From contig JALMLS010000440.1 of assembly GCA_038496445.1 (NCBI GenBank), positions 1 through 64,000 of the forward strand: a stretch of 64,000 bases of DNA. Direction: 5' to 3'. Under the pieces are notes generated by a model that worked only from the letters and a program-made list of their open reading frames with translations, ran no database searches and had not been told where the DNA came from. The position numbers and the translations under genes are program-made. Below, one piece after another: positions 24,123-35,219 of the stretch. This DNA is from Trichosphaerium sp. ATCC 40318 (Eukaryota; Discosea; Flabellinia; Trichosidae). Every line of letters begins with the position of its first letter. The stretch's first letter is position 1.

Positions 24123-25827
24123 TTACACTGCGACCATGATTACAATAAGCAAAACTACATTCCAAATAACCGATACTACATTACTACGACTGCTGTTACA
24201 TGTCACAGTCTTGAGTTGGAAAATACTTGCAAAGCTTGAAGAAGATCTTGATTGCTCAACACATTGGTTTTCATCCACCAGAATCTTTGGTGTAACTTCT
24301 TTACAGTCTATGTGATGTAGTATCAAGACTACCGATTCCTACAAATAATAATGATTGGGACATGTACTTTTTAAATACAAGTACCCTAATTGAGGTTGCA
24401 TCTATACTAAACGCTCCATTTATACAATCAGTCACATTCAATGTTGTATTTGGCTTAACGAGTTTAAGTATTGTGTTGTCGAACGTAACCACTCCTTTTA
24501 ATGAATAGGTTAGGACACTAGAAGAACCGATTGTGACTGTGTACATACCGTCAACTGATAGATCAGAATAAAGCACAACTGGAACATTAGGTGGTATAAA
24601 GTTGCCTGAATCAATCTCACATACAAAATTTAATAGCCCTTCACAATACATATCACCCCAGCCTGATCTTGTGAATATACAATTTTCTTTGACACCGTTT
24701 ATATCTCTATTCTCTGGCTCACTTCCATGCCAAGGATATCCAAATTCATTCCCAAATTGGAATGGTTCATTCGTCACTGCCTTGGTCACGTGTTAGGTAC
24801 TGTTATCGATATACAGGTATAAACATCATTCATGTACCCATGAAAAGTCAAAATGATCACTTTTATATCCACTTGTCAGTCCTATCCACCAAATCCCATT
24901 TGTTGGTAATATACTTTCGACAAAATCATGTTCTTCTCTGCTTGTGATTGTAGCAAGGTGTCCGCCTTGTTGCATACAATATCCTAGCAGGTGACATTTA
25001 GTTATCTTATAGCTATCTTCGCGTACCATGAGCCCTAGGCCATGTTGATCGGCTACCGCAAACGATATAGTAGCTACCTAATATACAATCAAAATAACGT
25101 TACAAGAGAAGAAATATTTCTAAGCTGCTATTCCTTACCTGAAAAAGAGCTGACTTGAGAGCAAGGCTCAAGCTGATTTATCTGTACACAAGGTGTTGAT
25201 ACTGATGGAACAGTATTTGAAGGTGCTTCGCACACAAAATGCTCTTCTGTACAACTACTGTTTTGTATGACCTATCCAAAAGAGGATGAAAAAATTGTAA
25301 ATAACATAGTTTTCTCGCTTTCAGGTGATATAACGAATGATACTTACTCCCCTTATGAGCGTAGGACAGTTCATGTTGTCAATGATACTCCCACGATATT
25401 CAGTATGCAAAGCGATAGGATTTACAATAGAGTTATCATACCAAACATAATCATCTACGTTTTTTCTGATAGCTAACCGCAACCACTAAATAGACGCACG
25501 TTAAAGAAAGCTCGACGCACGTGCTCAAAAAAACCCCAAAAAACCTGAATGCACATACAGGAAATAGTGTCATCACAGACGCCTCCATAATGCTGTCAAG
25601 CTTGAGAGGATTGAAACCTAACGAGTTAAATTAATAAAGTAAGTTAAGCTTACAATGCAAGTCCAAACGCTACCATTCTCGCAAGCATCACCAGCCGGAT
25701 CATTATGAAGAACGTAGGTTGTATTTTGCCATATACACCTAGAAACAACCTCACACGTGCTCTTGGGTGTCATAATACAAATAATTAAAGCGAGAGCTAG
25801 TACAGGAGCAGCGAGACTCATGTGCAT
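24123..25827 (-). CDS. Two-CTLD lectin receptor, copy F
   Basis: The start at 25827 gives MHMSLAAPVLALALIICIM as signal peptide. An ATG two codons later is equally possible. CTLD2 has GGHLATITSREEHDFVESIL, GIWWIGLTSGYKSDHFDF, EPENRDINGVKENC and WGDMYC. The stalk is minimal (EIDSGNFIPPN). The intron between the two strands of the anchor module happens to be open in frame, so an unspliced form would add about 18 residues there. The C terminus ends LLIVIMVAV. F is the most divergent single copy with D/E-like ends. Confidence 0.78.
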
Positions 25828-26001
25828 TTTTAGCAAGGATTATTTATCCGATAACTTCATCTTAATTACCCCGTTGAACCAATACGAACTACCAAAAAAG
25901 TTTGAGTTACCTTGAGTGAATAGCTTACAAATAAGCGCATTTAGGTTCAACGCTATTATCAAAATCTCCGTATCACTGAACACCCAGTCAACAAAAACCG
26001 T

Positions 26002-27736
26002 TTAAGTTAGTATTACAATTTTACAATGAAACAACAACCATATGAAGCAGTACATCCAAATGTTGGAGGGTATGTGGTTGTTACTGGCATTACATTCGGT
26101 AGTCTTTAGGCGGAGAAGAGTTGCAAACCTGGTAAAAGATCTTGTTTGTTCAAAACATTGATTAACTCCCAACAGAATCTTTGGTGTGACTTCTTTGCAA
26201 TCTTTAAGCTGTGATATCAATATTGAAGCTGTCTACAATAAACACGTGATTTAGTATATCAATAAATAACGGCTTTTTTGTTAATATACAGGTACCTTGA
26301 GAGATGTCGCATCAATACTAAAGGATCCATTGATACAACCAGTCACATTCAATATTGTATTTGGCTTAACAAGTTTAAGTATTGTGTCATTGAATGTGGC
26401 CATCCCTTTTGATGGTTAGAAAATAAACAAGTACGTTGTATTTAGTGTACCATCAATGTATAGATCAACATCAAACACAACAATACTTTCGGTTGGTATA
26501 AAGTCTCCTTACAGAGCTGTTACTCCCTGAGAAACAAAACTTTGTATTTACCTGTGCTAGTTGGCATTGGTGCTAGCGTTCGATTTGTTTTTTCAATCTC
26601 ACATATAAAACCGGCAAGTGCTTGACAATATGAGTCGGCCCATTGGCTTCTACGGAACACGCAGTGTTCTTTTATACCATTTACAGTTTTATTCTGTGGT
26701 TCATTTGAAGCCCAAGGTGATTGATAAAATACAGTCCCAAAATCAAATGATTCATTCGTTACTGCCTTGTAATAATGTTAAAGACACAAGCTTATACAAC
26801 TGTGTACCCATCGAAAGTCAAGGTGGTCACTTCCATATCCGCTTGTCAATCCAATCCAAATAAACTCTGATGGGGAGATAGCTTCAATGATATCCCATTC
26901 TTCTGAATTTGTGATTGTAACAAGGTATCCACCCTGAAGCAAACAATATCCTGGAAGGTTACTTTACAATAGTTTAATTAGAAAAAGTACCTTGAGCTTC
27001 ATGCCATGTAACTAGTTTATCTGTAACTAAATTATAGCAATTTCCTTGGATAATACTCAACACGTGATGATGTGAGTCGTTTCGAATTAAATGATACCTG
27101 AAGACGGGTTTTCATAATCACATGATACATTCTGTTGTATCTGTATACAAGGTGTTGATACTGATGGAACAGTATGTGAAGGCGCTTCACAAACATAATG
27201 GTTTGATCTACAAATACCATTTTGAACAATCTATCCAAAAAAAAGATCAATAAAATCCGTTGTTAGCGTCGAGACGTAGAGAACGATGCTCACCCCTCCT
27301 ATGAGCGTAGGACAGTTTTCATCATCAATTTTAGAACCAACATAGTCCGTTTGGAAAACATTGCGATTTACTTGTGTATTGTCGTACCACGTGTAGTTAT
27401 TTCCAGTACTAACTGTAATGTTCATACGCAAAAACTAGTGTAACAGTTAATTTTATAGGTGACACGTGAAATGATTAATCACGTGCGTACGGGAAATAAA
27501 GTCATTACAGATGCTTCCATAATACTATCTAATTTGAGAGGATAGAACCCTGTGAAAGATTATTAATGTAGAACGATGGAGTTAATGTTACCATTCTCGC
27601 ATAAGAAATCACCGCCTGTGTCGTTATGAAGGACGTATGTGTTATTTTCCCAAAAGCACCTCGAAACAACCTCGCACGTACTTTTATAGGTGCAAATAAT
27701 TATAAGCAAAGATAAAAGAGCAACAGTAGAACGCAT
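26002..27736 (-). CDS. Two-CTLD lectin receptor, copy G
   Basis: The chosen start MRSTVALLSLLIIICTYKS is the ATG directly before the hydrophobic run. A longer in-frame ATG exists upstream but would add a basic leader. CTLD1 has YTWYDNTQVNRNVFQTDYVG and NCPTLIGG. CTLD2 reads EPQNKTVNGIKEHC, so the usual ENC is EHC, followed by WADSYC. A short stalk (EIEKTNRTLAPMPTSTG) is followed by DFIPTES and the anchor module. The C-terminal segment (IWMYCFIWLLFHCKIVILT) is less purely hydrophobic than in other copies. Confidence 0.75.
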
Positions 27737-27864
27737 GTAGGACTTTAACTTTTTTTTTCTCAAAACCAAAATGTGAGTACACTTTAAGCCAAGGTCTTTT
27801 TAGGAAGTTCGTGTTTTTCTCTGTTGTTAATGCACTCGCTGAGATTGATTTATCTTGAATAGTA

Positions 27865-29663
27865 TTATTCCAAAGCCAATACAATCAAAGTAAGTATAAG
27901 CCACAACAGTACGGTGATTATGTTGCTATGACTTTTTGTGCACATGAATACTTGAACCTGGAGAATACTAGCTATTCCAGAAGAACTTCTTGTTTGCTTC
28001 ATACATTGGTTTTCACCCAATAGAATGTTGGGTTCTACTTCTTCACAGTCTCGAAGCTGTGATATCAACATTGAAGCTACCTATTAAAACATGATTAAAA
28101 AATCCGAGAAATAGAATAATACAAAAAGTTATGTGACGTACCTCAAGAGATGTTGCGTCAATGTTAAATGGGCCATTGATACAATCAGTCACGTTTAATA
28201 TTGTATCACGTTTAACAAGTTGAAGCGTTGTATTACTAAACCAAGCCTTACCTATTAACAAAGACATCAGAACGGTTTTGGAAATACAACGATACATACC
28301 ATCAACAAACAGATCAACATCAAGTACAATAATGCTATCAGTTGGTCTAAAATCACCTTACAACAAGCTAAGTAAATGGTAGTGGACCCATAAAACTGTA
28401 CCTGAGCTCGTTGGCATTGTTGTAGTTGGCTCTGCAGTTGGTGTTTCTGTTGGAATGGCTGGTTCAATTTCACAAATAAAGTTGAAAGGTCCTAGACAAT
28501 ACGCGTCGCCCCAAACAACAGCTGGTGGCATTTCATTTCGTCTGGTGAATACACAATTTTCTTGTACACCGTTGTTTATTCTATCTTCTGGCTCAATTAA
28601 GCCCCATGGGCTTTGCATAAATACTTCTCCAAAAAGACGTGATTCATTCGTTACTGCCTGTTTTGGACTATTAATAACAACAACCATGTGATCCTTGCTT
28701 TTTAGCTTACCCATTGAAAGTCAAAGTGATCACTTCTGTATCCACTCGTCAGCCCTAGCCATAGACTTTCAACTGTCACTGATGGTAAAATAAGATCAGT
28801 AATATTAAATTCCTCAATGCTTGTAATTGTCGCAAGGTATCCTCCTTGTTGCAAACAAAATCCTAATTGGTAATTATGTTTCGTTTGGTTTTATTAAGAT
28901 TACTATGCGTACCTTGAGCTGCAGGCCAAGAAAGCAATCTATCAGTAATTACACTGTAACAATTTTCTGAGGAGTATTTTGTTAGTAGAAACAAGAAAAA
29001 CAAAGCAAACTTGTTGTTCCTAATCACCCACCTGAACTTAAACTCACATTATTACAAGATACATTCCGTGATACATGTACACAAGGTTTTGATAATGGGG
29101 TGGAATTATTTGAAGGTGCTTCACAAACGAAATGATCTGAAGCACAACTGTTTTGTATAATCTATTTTGGGGAAAGACGATTAATTCATTTATAGAAATT
29201 GCCGCCCGCGTACACCTCCTACAAGCGTAGGACAGTTATTATCATTGATTATGGTCCCACGATATGCCCTATCCATAGCAAGGGTATTTACTTGTGAGCC
29301 GTCAAACCAAAAATACTCATTTGTGTTTTGAGTTGTAATATCCAAGCGTAAGTTCTTGTTTGATTAGCTCGCACGTGATTTTAGAAAGGTGCAAAAAAAA
29401 CCAATTGGCGTACTGGAAATAAAGACATTACAGATGCCTCCATAATACTGTCGACTTTGAGAGGATTGAAGCCTGGAAAAAAAGTAAATCTCTCACCTTT
29501 ACAGGCTTTTTCTCCTAAAACCGTTCATACAAGAATCGCTAGTTACGTTGCTATGAAGGACGTAGGTTGTACCTTCCCAATTACACATAGAAACCACTTC
29601 GCACGTGCTCTTTGAGCAGTAAATAATGAGAATTAACAATAAGAGCGTCATTTGGGAAGTCAT
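27865..29663 (-). CDS. Two-CTLD lectin receptor, copy H
   Basis: H is the first of four close relatives (H-K). Exon 1 reads MTSQMTLLLLILIIYCSKS, then CNWEGTTYVLHS, with a variant loop NVTSDSC where I-K have DTDGDYC. CTLD2 has EPEDRINNGVQENC and WGDAYC with a four-residue insertion (MPPA) before the Trp. The stalk is a single exon (IPTETPTAEPTTTMPTSSG), shorter than in I and K. The anchor module is DFRPTDSIIVLDVDLFVDG, CINGPFNIDATS, ILLGENQCMKQTRSSSG, ending LTLIVLALE. Confidence 0.82.
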
Positions 29664-29981
29664 GCTGTATTTGGGAACAAAGTTAGCTCTAAATTTATTT
29701 ATTATTTCTCCTTTGTGAACTTAATTATAGAACATGTGGCTTAAAGTGACTATTTAGACTATATTTTGCAATTGCCAGGATGCCCTGCAAGTGTAAGTGA
29801 TGTACTTTTTTGGTTTTCTTACAATTAAGGTTCTTCCAAATTAATAACGCAATCAGTCAAGTTTAACTCTTTTTTTTTTTTTTACAACAAATGTGTACAC
29901 GTGTTGAGCAATCTATTTAGGAAGTTCGTGTTTTTCTCTGTTGTTAATGCACTCGCTGAGATTGATTTATCTTGAATCGTA
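29664..29981. other. Spacer H-I with a shrunken copy of the F-box/SPRY last exon
   Basis: The proximal part matches the 5' flanks of I, J and K (GTGGCTTAAAGTGACTATT). Around 29820-29870 a few short blocks match the last exon of the 37556-40475 gene with large internal deletions. Confidence 0.45.
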
Positions 29982-31775
29982 TTATTCCAAAGCCAATACA
30001 ATCAAAGTAAGTATAAGCCACAACAGTGCCGTAATTATATTGCTATGACTTTTTGTGCACGTGAATACTTCAACCTGGAGAATACTAGCTATCCCAGAAG
30101 AACTCCTTGTTTGCTTCATGCATTGGTTAGAACCCAATAGAATGTTGGGTTCTACTTCTTCACAGTCTCGAAGCTGTGATATCAACATTGAAGCTACCTA
30201 TTAAAAAATCATGAGTAAAAAATCCGAGCAATAGAATAATACAAAGTTATGTGTACCTCAAGAGATGTTGCGTCAATGTTAAATGGGCCATTGATACAAT
30301 CAGTCACGTTTAATATTGTATCACGTTTAACAAGTTGAAGAGTTGTATTACTAAACCAAGCCTTACCTATTTACAAGACATCAGAACGGTTTTGGAAATA
30401 CAACGATACATACCATCAACAAACAGATCAACATCGAGTACAATAATGCTATCAGTTGGTCTAAAATCACCTTACAACAAGCTAAGTAAATGGTAGTGGA
30501 CCCATAAAACTGTACCTGAGCTAGTTGGCATCGTTGTAGTTGGTTCTGTTATGGGCGCTTCAGTTGGTGTTTCTGTTGGAATGGCTGGTTCAATTTCACA
30601 AACAAAGTTGAACGGGCCTTGACAATACCCGTCACCCCAAACAATAGCTCCAAACATGTTTCGTCTGGTGAATACACAATTTTCTTGTACACCGTTGTTT
30701 ATTCTATCTTCTGGCTCAGCTGCAGCCCAAGGGCTTGTCATAAATACATCTCCAAATAGAAAAGATTCATTCGTTACTGCCTGTTTTGGACTATTAATAA
30801 CAACAATATCACGTGATCCTTGCTTTTTTAGCTTACCCATCGAAAGTCAAAGTGATCACTTCTGTATCCACTTGTCAACCCTATCCATAGACTTTCAACT
30901 GTCACTGATGGTAAAATAAGATCAGTGATATTATACTCCTCTAAGCTTGTAATTGTCGCAAGGTATCCTCCTTGTTGTAGACAGTATCCTAGCAGCAGTG
31001 GTTTATTTCTTTTAAATACTTTGTTTTAAAGCGTACCTTGAGCTTCAGGCCATGTAACCAGTCTATCAGTAATCATACTATAGCAATTACCTGCGAAAAA
31101 GCAATCAATATTATGTTCGCTATTGGTTGCTAGTCAATACCTGAACTAGTGCTATTATAATCACATGATACGTTTTGTGCTACCTGTACACAAGGTTCTG
31201 ATGTTAAAGGAATCAAAGCTGCTTCACAGACGAAATGATCTGAAGTACAACCATTTTTAATAAGCTAGTATGGCAAAAGGTGATTAGTTCATTTTTCGTT
31301 TTTACTCGCACTATCATCCACGTACCCCTCCTATCAGACTAGGACAGTTTTCATCATTGATCCTAGTCCCACGATATTCTCTATCCATAGCAAGGGTATT
31401 TACTTCTGAGCCGTCAAACCAAAAATATTCATTTTGGTTTTGAGTCGAAATATTCAACCTTAAATCCTTTGATAATTTAGCTCGCACGTGATTTTGAAGA
31501 TGAAAAACATTTTAATATCGTACTGGAAATAAAGACATGATAGACGCTTCCATAATACTATCTACTTGGAGAGGATTCCCTAAGATAAAGTAAATTTGGT
31601 GACCTTTTAAAGTTCTTTCGCCCCACAACGTACCTATCGAACAATAATCGCCATCTGTGTCATTATGAAGGATGTAGGTTGTACCTTCCCAATTACACAT
31701 CGAAACCACTTCGCACGTGCTCTTTGAGCAGTAAATAATTAGAATTAACAATAAGAGCGTCATTTGGGAAGTCAT
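29982..31775 (-). CDS. Two-CTLD lectin receptor, copy I
   Basis: It is nearly identical to H and K over most exons. CTLD1 has EYFWFDGSEVNTLAMDREY and NCPSLIGG. CTLD2 has EPEDRINNGVQENC with WGDGYC. The stalk exon is full length (TETPTEAPITEPTTTMPTSS) and joins the anchor module in phase. The anchor keeps LGSNQCMKQTRSSSG in place of LGENQC. The tail ends VLALE. Confidence 0.83.
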
Positions 31776-32176
31776 GCTGTATTTGGGACACAAAATTAGT
31801 CTATTTATTTATCATTTCTCCTTTGTGAACTTAATTTTCGAACACGTGGCTTAAAGTGACTATTAAGACTATATTCTGCAATTGCCCAGGATGCCCTGCA
31901 AGTGTTGGTGATGTGTTGTATTAGGGGTTTTTTTTACAATTAAAGAATTGATAGATTACTCAAAGTATCTACAGCTGTTTTTCGGAGTTCTTCCAAAGAG
32001 ATTACAAGGATCAACTCTCCACATCTATAACGTAATACAGAGTCACAGATGGAGAGTTTAACTTTTTTTTTACAACAAATGTGTACTTTTAACCCAATCT
32101 ATTTAGGAAGTTCGTCGTTTTCTCTGTTGTTAATGCACTCGCTGAGATTTATTAATTTGAATTTAATATTATTGTA
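31776..32176. other. Spacer I-J with a duplicated F-box/SPRY terminal exon
   Basis: The region contains shared 5' flank of the H-K subfamily and, at about 31938-32050, a copied terminal exon described separately. The rest is low-complexity AT-rich DNA. Confidence 0.5.
31938..32050 (-). pseudogene. Relic of the terminal exon of the F-box/SPRY gene
   Basis: The minus strand reads LRYRCGELILVISLEELRKT and continues AVDTLSNLSIL then stop. This matches the end of the 37556-40475 gene apart from a stop two codons earlier. No other exon of that gene is nearby, so it is a fragment carried along when the lectin unit was duplicated. Confidence 0.7.
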
Positions 32177-33985
32177 TTATTCCAAAACAAATGGAATCAA
32201 AGTAAGTATAAGCCACCATAGTACGGTGATTATGTTGCTATGACTTTTTGTGCATGTGAATACTTCAACCTGGAGAATACTAGCTATTCCAGAAGAACTC
32301 CTTGTTTGTTTAAAGCATTGGTTTTCACCCAATAGAATGTTGGGTTGTACTTCTTCACAGTCTCGAAGCTGTGATATCAACATTGAAGCTACCTATTAAA
32401 AACATGATTAAAAATCCGAGCAATAGAACAAAAAGTTATGTGACATACCTCCAGAGATGTTGCGTCAATGTTAAATGGGCCATTGATACAATCAGTCACG
32501 TTTAATATCGTATCACGTTTAACAAGTTGAAGCGTTGTATTACTAAACCAAGCCCTACCTATTAACAAAGACATTAGAACGGTTTCTCAAATATCTACTA
32601 AGTCATACCATCAACAAACAGATCAACATCAAGTACAATAATGCTATCAGTTGGTCTAAAATCACCTTACAACAAGCTAAGTAAATGGTAGTGGACCTAT
32701 AAAACTGTACCTGAGCTTGTTGGCATTGTTGTAGTTGGCATCGTTGTTGGTTTCTGTTATGGGCGCTTCAGTTGGTGTTTCTGTTGGAATGGCCAGCTCA
32801 ATTTCACAAATAAAGTTTTCCAGCCTTTCACAATACCCGTCACCCCAAACAACAGGTTCAATCACATCATTTCGTCTAGCGAATACGCAGTTTTCCTGTA
32901 CACCATTATCTAATTGACCTTCTGGCTCATCTGCAGCCCAAGGGCTTGTCATAAATTCATCTCCAAATAAAAAGATTCATTCGTTACTGCCTGTTTTGGA
33001 CTATTAATAATAACATCACGTGATTGTTTTGTTTTTTAGCTTACCCATTGAAAGTCAAAGTGATCACTTCTGTATCCACTTGTCAACCCTATCCAAAAGA
33101 AATCTGTGGTGATTGATGGAAAAATAAGATCAGTGATATTATACTCCTCTAAGCTTGTAATTGTCGCAAGGTATCCTCCTTGTTGTAGACAGTATCCTAG
33201 AAGCAGTGGTTTATTTCTTTTAAATACTTTGTTTTAAAGTGTACCTTGAGCTTCAGGCCATGTAACCAGTCTATCAGTAATCATACTATAGCAATTACCT
33301 GCGAAAAAGCAATCAATATTATGTTCGCTATTGGTTGCTAGTCAATACCTGAACTAGTGCTATAATAATCACATGATACGTTTTGTGATACCTGTACACA
33401 AGGATCTGATGTTAAAGGAATCGAAGGTGCTTCACAGACGAAATGATCTGAAGTACAACTGTTTTGAATAAGCTAGTATGGCAAAAGGTGATTAGTTCAT
33501 TTTCGTTTTTACTCGCACTATCATCCACGTACCCCTCCTATCAGACTAGGACAGTTATTATCATTGATTGCAGAAAAACGATAGTCCCTATCCATAGCAA
33601 GGGTATTTACTTCTGTGCCGTCAAACCAAAAATACCTCAATCTGAATTGAGTCGAAATATTCAACCTTAAATCCTTTGATAATTTAGCTCGCACGTGATT
33701 TTGAAGATGAAAAACATTTGATATCTATCGTACTGGAAATAAAGACATGATAGACGCTTCCATAATACTATCTACTTGGAGAGGATTCCCTAAGATAAAG
33801 TAAATTTGGTGACCTTTTAAAGTTCTTTCGCCCCACAACGCACCTATCGAACAATAATCGCCATCTGTGTCATTATGAAGGATGTAGGTTGTACCTTCCC
33901 AATTACACATCGAAACCACTTCACACGTGCTTTTTGAGAAGTAAATAATTAGAATTAACAATAAGAGCGTCATTTGGGAAGTCAT
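32177..33985 (-). CDS. Two-CTLD lectin receptor, copy J, with stalk frameshift
   Basis: Signal peptide and both CTLDs are intact (CTLD1 RYFWFDGTEVNTLAMDRDY; CTLD2 EPEGQLDNGVQENC, WGDGYC). In the stalk exon the frame slips after PTEAPITE, reading TNNDANYNNANKL where sister copies read PTTTMPTSS. At the next splice junction this meets a stop almost at once, and an unspliced reading stops after about ten more residues. The anchor module (DFRPTDS, CINGPFNIDATS, LGENQCFKQTRSSSG) is present downstream but out of frame. J should therefore make a soluble two-CTLD protein, or is decaying. Confidence 0.75.
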
Positions 33986-34600
33986 GCTGTATTTGGGAAG
34001 ACTAGTTTTAAGTCGAGTTTAGTCGACAAAGCCAAAAGTCGAAGTTGAGGTCAAAGTCAAAAAACACATGTAAATAAAAAAACTGTTTGGCGACTCATGG
34101 ACGCTGTTAACAACACAACTAAAAAATACCAACTAGTTTTCGCGTTGATTTGTTCAGAGTTGTTTTTTTTTTGAATTCAAACAAAAAAAGTCGAGCTGTG
34201 TTTTTTGAGTTGAACAGTACTTATTTATTTATTATTCCTCCTGTTAACTTTGGAACGCGTGGCTTAAAGTGACTATTTAGACGATATTTTGCAAAAACAC
34301 AGGATGCCTTGCAAGTGTAGGTGATGTGCTGTTTTAGGTTTTTTTTTACAATTAAAGAATTGATAGATTACTCAAAGTATCTACAGCTGTTTTTCGGAGT
34401 TCTGCCAAAGAATTTACGAGAATTAACTCTCCACATTTGTTTTAGTGTGCTTGATGCAATGCACACTCCAAGTTGTATGGATTTTTTTAACCATATGCAA
34501 ATGGAGAAGTTTTCAATTAAGGTTACAGTCGAGCAAAGCACTTAACAAAGCTTTGAAGTACAAACTAATTGATTTAAGGTTCGATTTTAAGTTTCTAACG
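33986..34600. other. Spacer upstream of copy J: repeated flank and F-box/SPRY exon relic
   Basis: About 34081-34235 repeats about 37283-37420 (GGCGACTCATGGAC, CCAACTAGTTTTCG, TGATTTGTTCAGAG). It is followed by the H-K common flank near 34255-34320 and a terminal-exon relic at about 34343-34440. The relic is interrupted at its right end. Confidence 0.55.
34343..34440 (-). pseudogene. Second relic of the F-box/SPRY terminal exon, split by an insertion
   Basis: This is the same sequence as 31938-32050 up to the block AACTCTCCACAT. The continuation (TATAACGTAGTACAGAGTCAC) resumes only near 35068, so about 630 bp were inserted into the relic. The insert contains the small gene at 34601-34995. Confidence 0.6.
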
Positions 34601-34995
34601 TTAGCGAACATCTGATTTGGGTGAAAAAATAATACGGTTTTCGTGTACAGTAATATTATTTGCACCTAAAGTAACGGATGCTTTGGAACGATGTTTTTCT
34701 GGTTTGGTTATAAACAAAACAAGTGCGGGTGCTCCAACACTACCAACGATAAATATTAAAATACTCTCAGCTATCATCCATATAGATAAAGAGAGCCCTA
34801 AATATAGTATAAGACAAGTTGACAACCACGTGATTACAACAATATTGTAAAATATGAACGATAGGTACCTAGAGTTTTACAATCATCTACAGAGAAGTAT
34901 ACAATGCCAAGTACTAATTGTATGGTTGCTAGGATATAAAAAGGGCTACCAAATAAACTAGTAAATAGAATAACAGCGTTGTTCTCTTCGGACAT
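34601..34995 (-). CDS. Small two-exon membrane protein
   Basis: Exon 1 starts at 34995 (MSEENNAVILFTSLFGSPFY) and ends at CKTLG. A roughly 70-nt GT-AG intron containing CACGTG is followed by an exon reading LSLSIWMIAESILIFIVGSV, then GAPALVLFITKPEKHRSK, and ending FSPKSDVR. The predicted product is about 110 residues with two or three hydrophobic helices and no signal peptide. I do not recognise the family. It sits inside an insertion that splits a duplicated exon relic, so it arrived after the lectin duplications began. The presence of an intron argues against a processed retrocopy. Confidence 0.5.
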
Positions 34996-35219
34996 GTTGT
35001 TTCGACTATTTTAATGGAGAGTTTCAAAAAAGTTTGCGACAAAGATAAAATACCATTATCGTACACAGATTTATAACGTAGTACAGAGTCACAGATGGAG
35101 TTTAACTTTTTTTTAAAACAAATGTGTACTTTTAACCCAATCTATTTAGGAAGTTTGTCGTTTCTGTTTTGTTAATGCACTCGCTGAGATTTATTAATTT
35201 TGAATTTAATATTATTGTA

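Noticed and set aside
34601-34825. Reading the small membrane-protein exon as a fragment of the class C receptor
   Set aside because: Hydrophobicity is similar but no class C motif is shared, and an upstream exon gives it its own start, so it is treated as a separate small gene.
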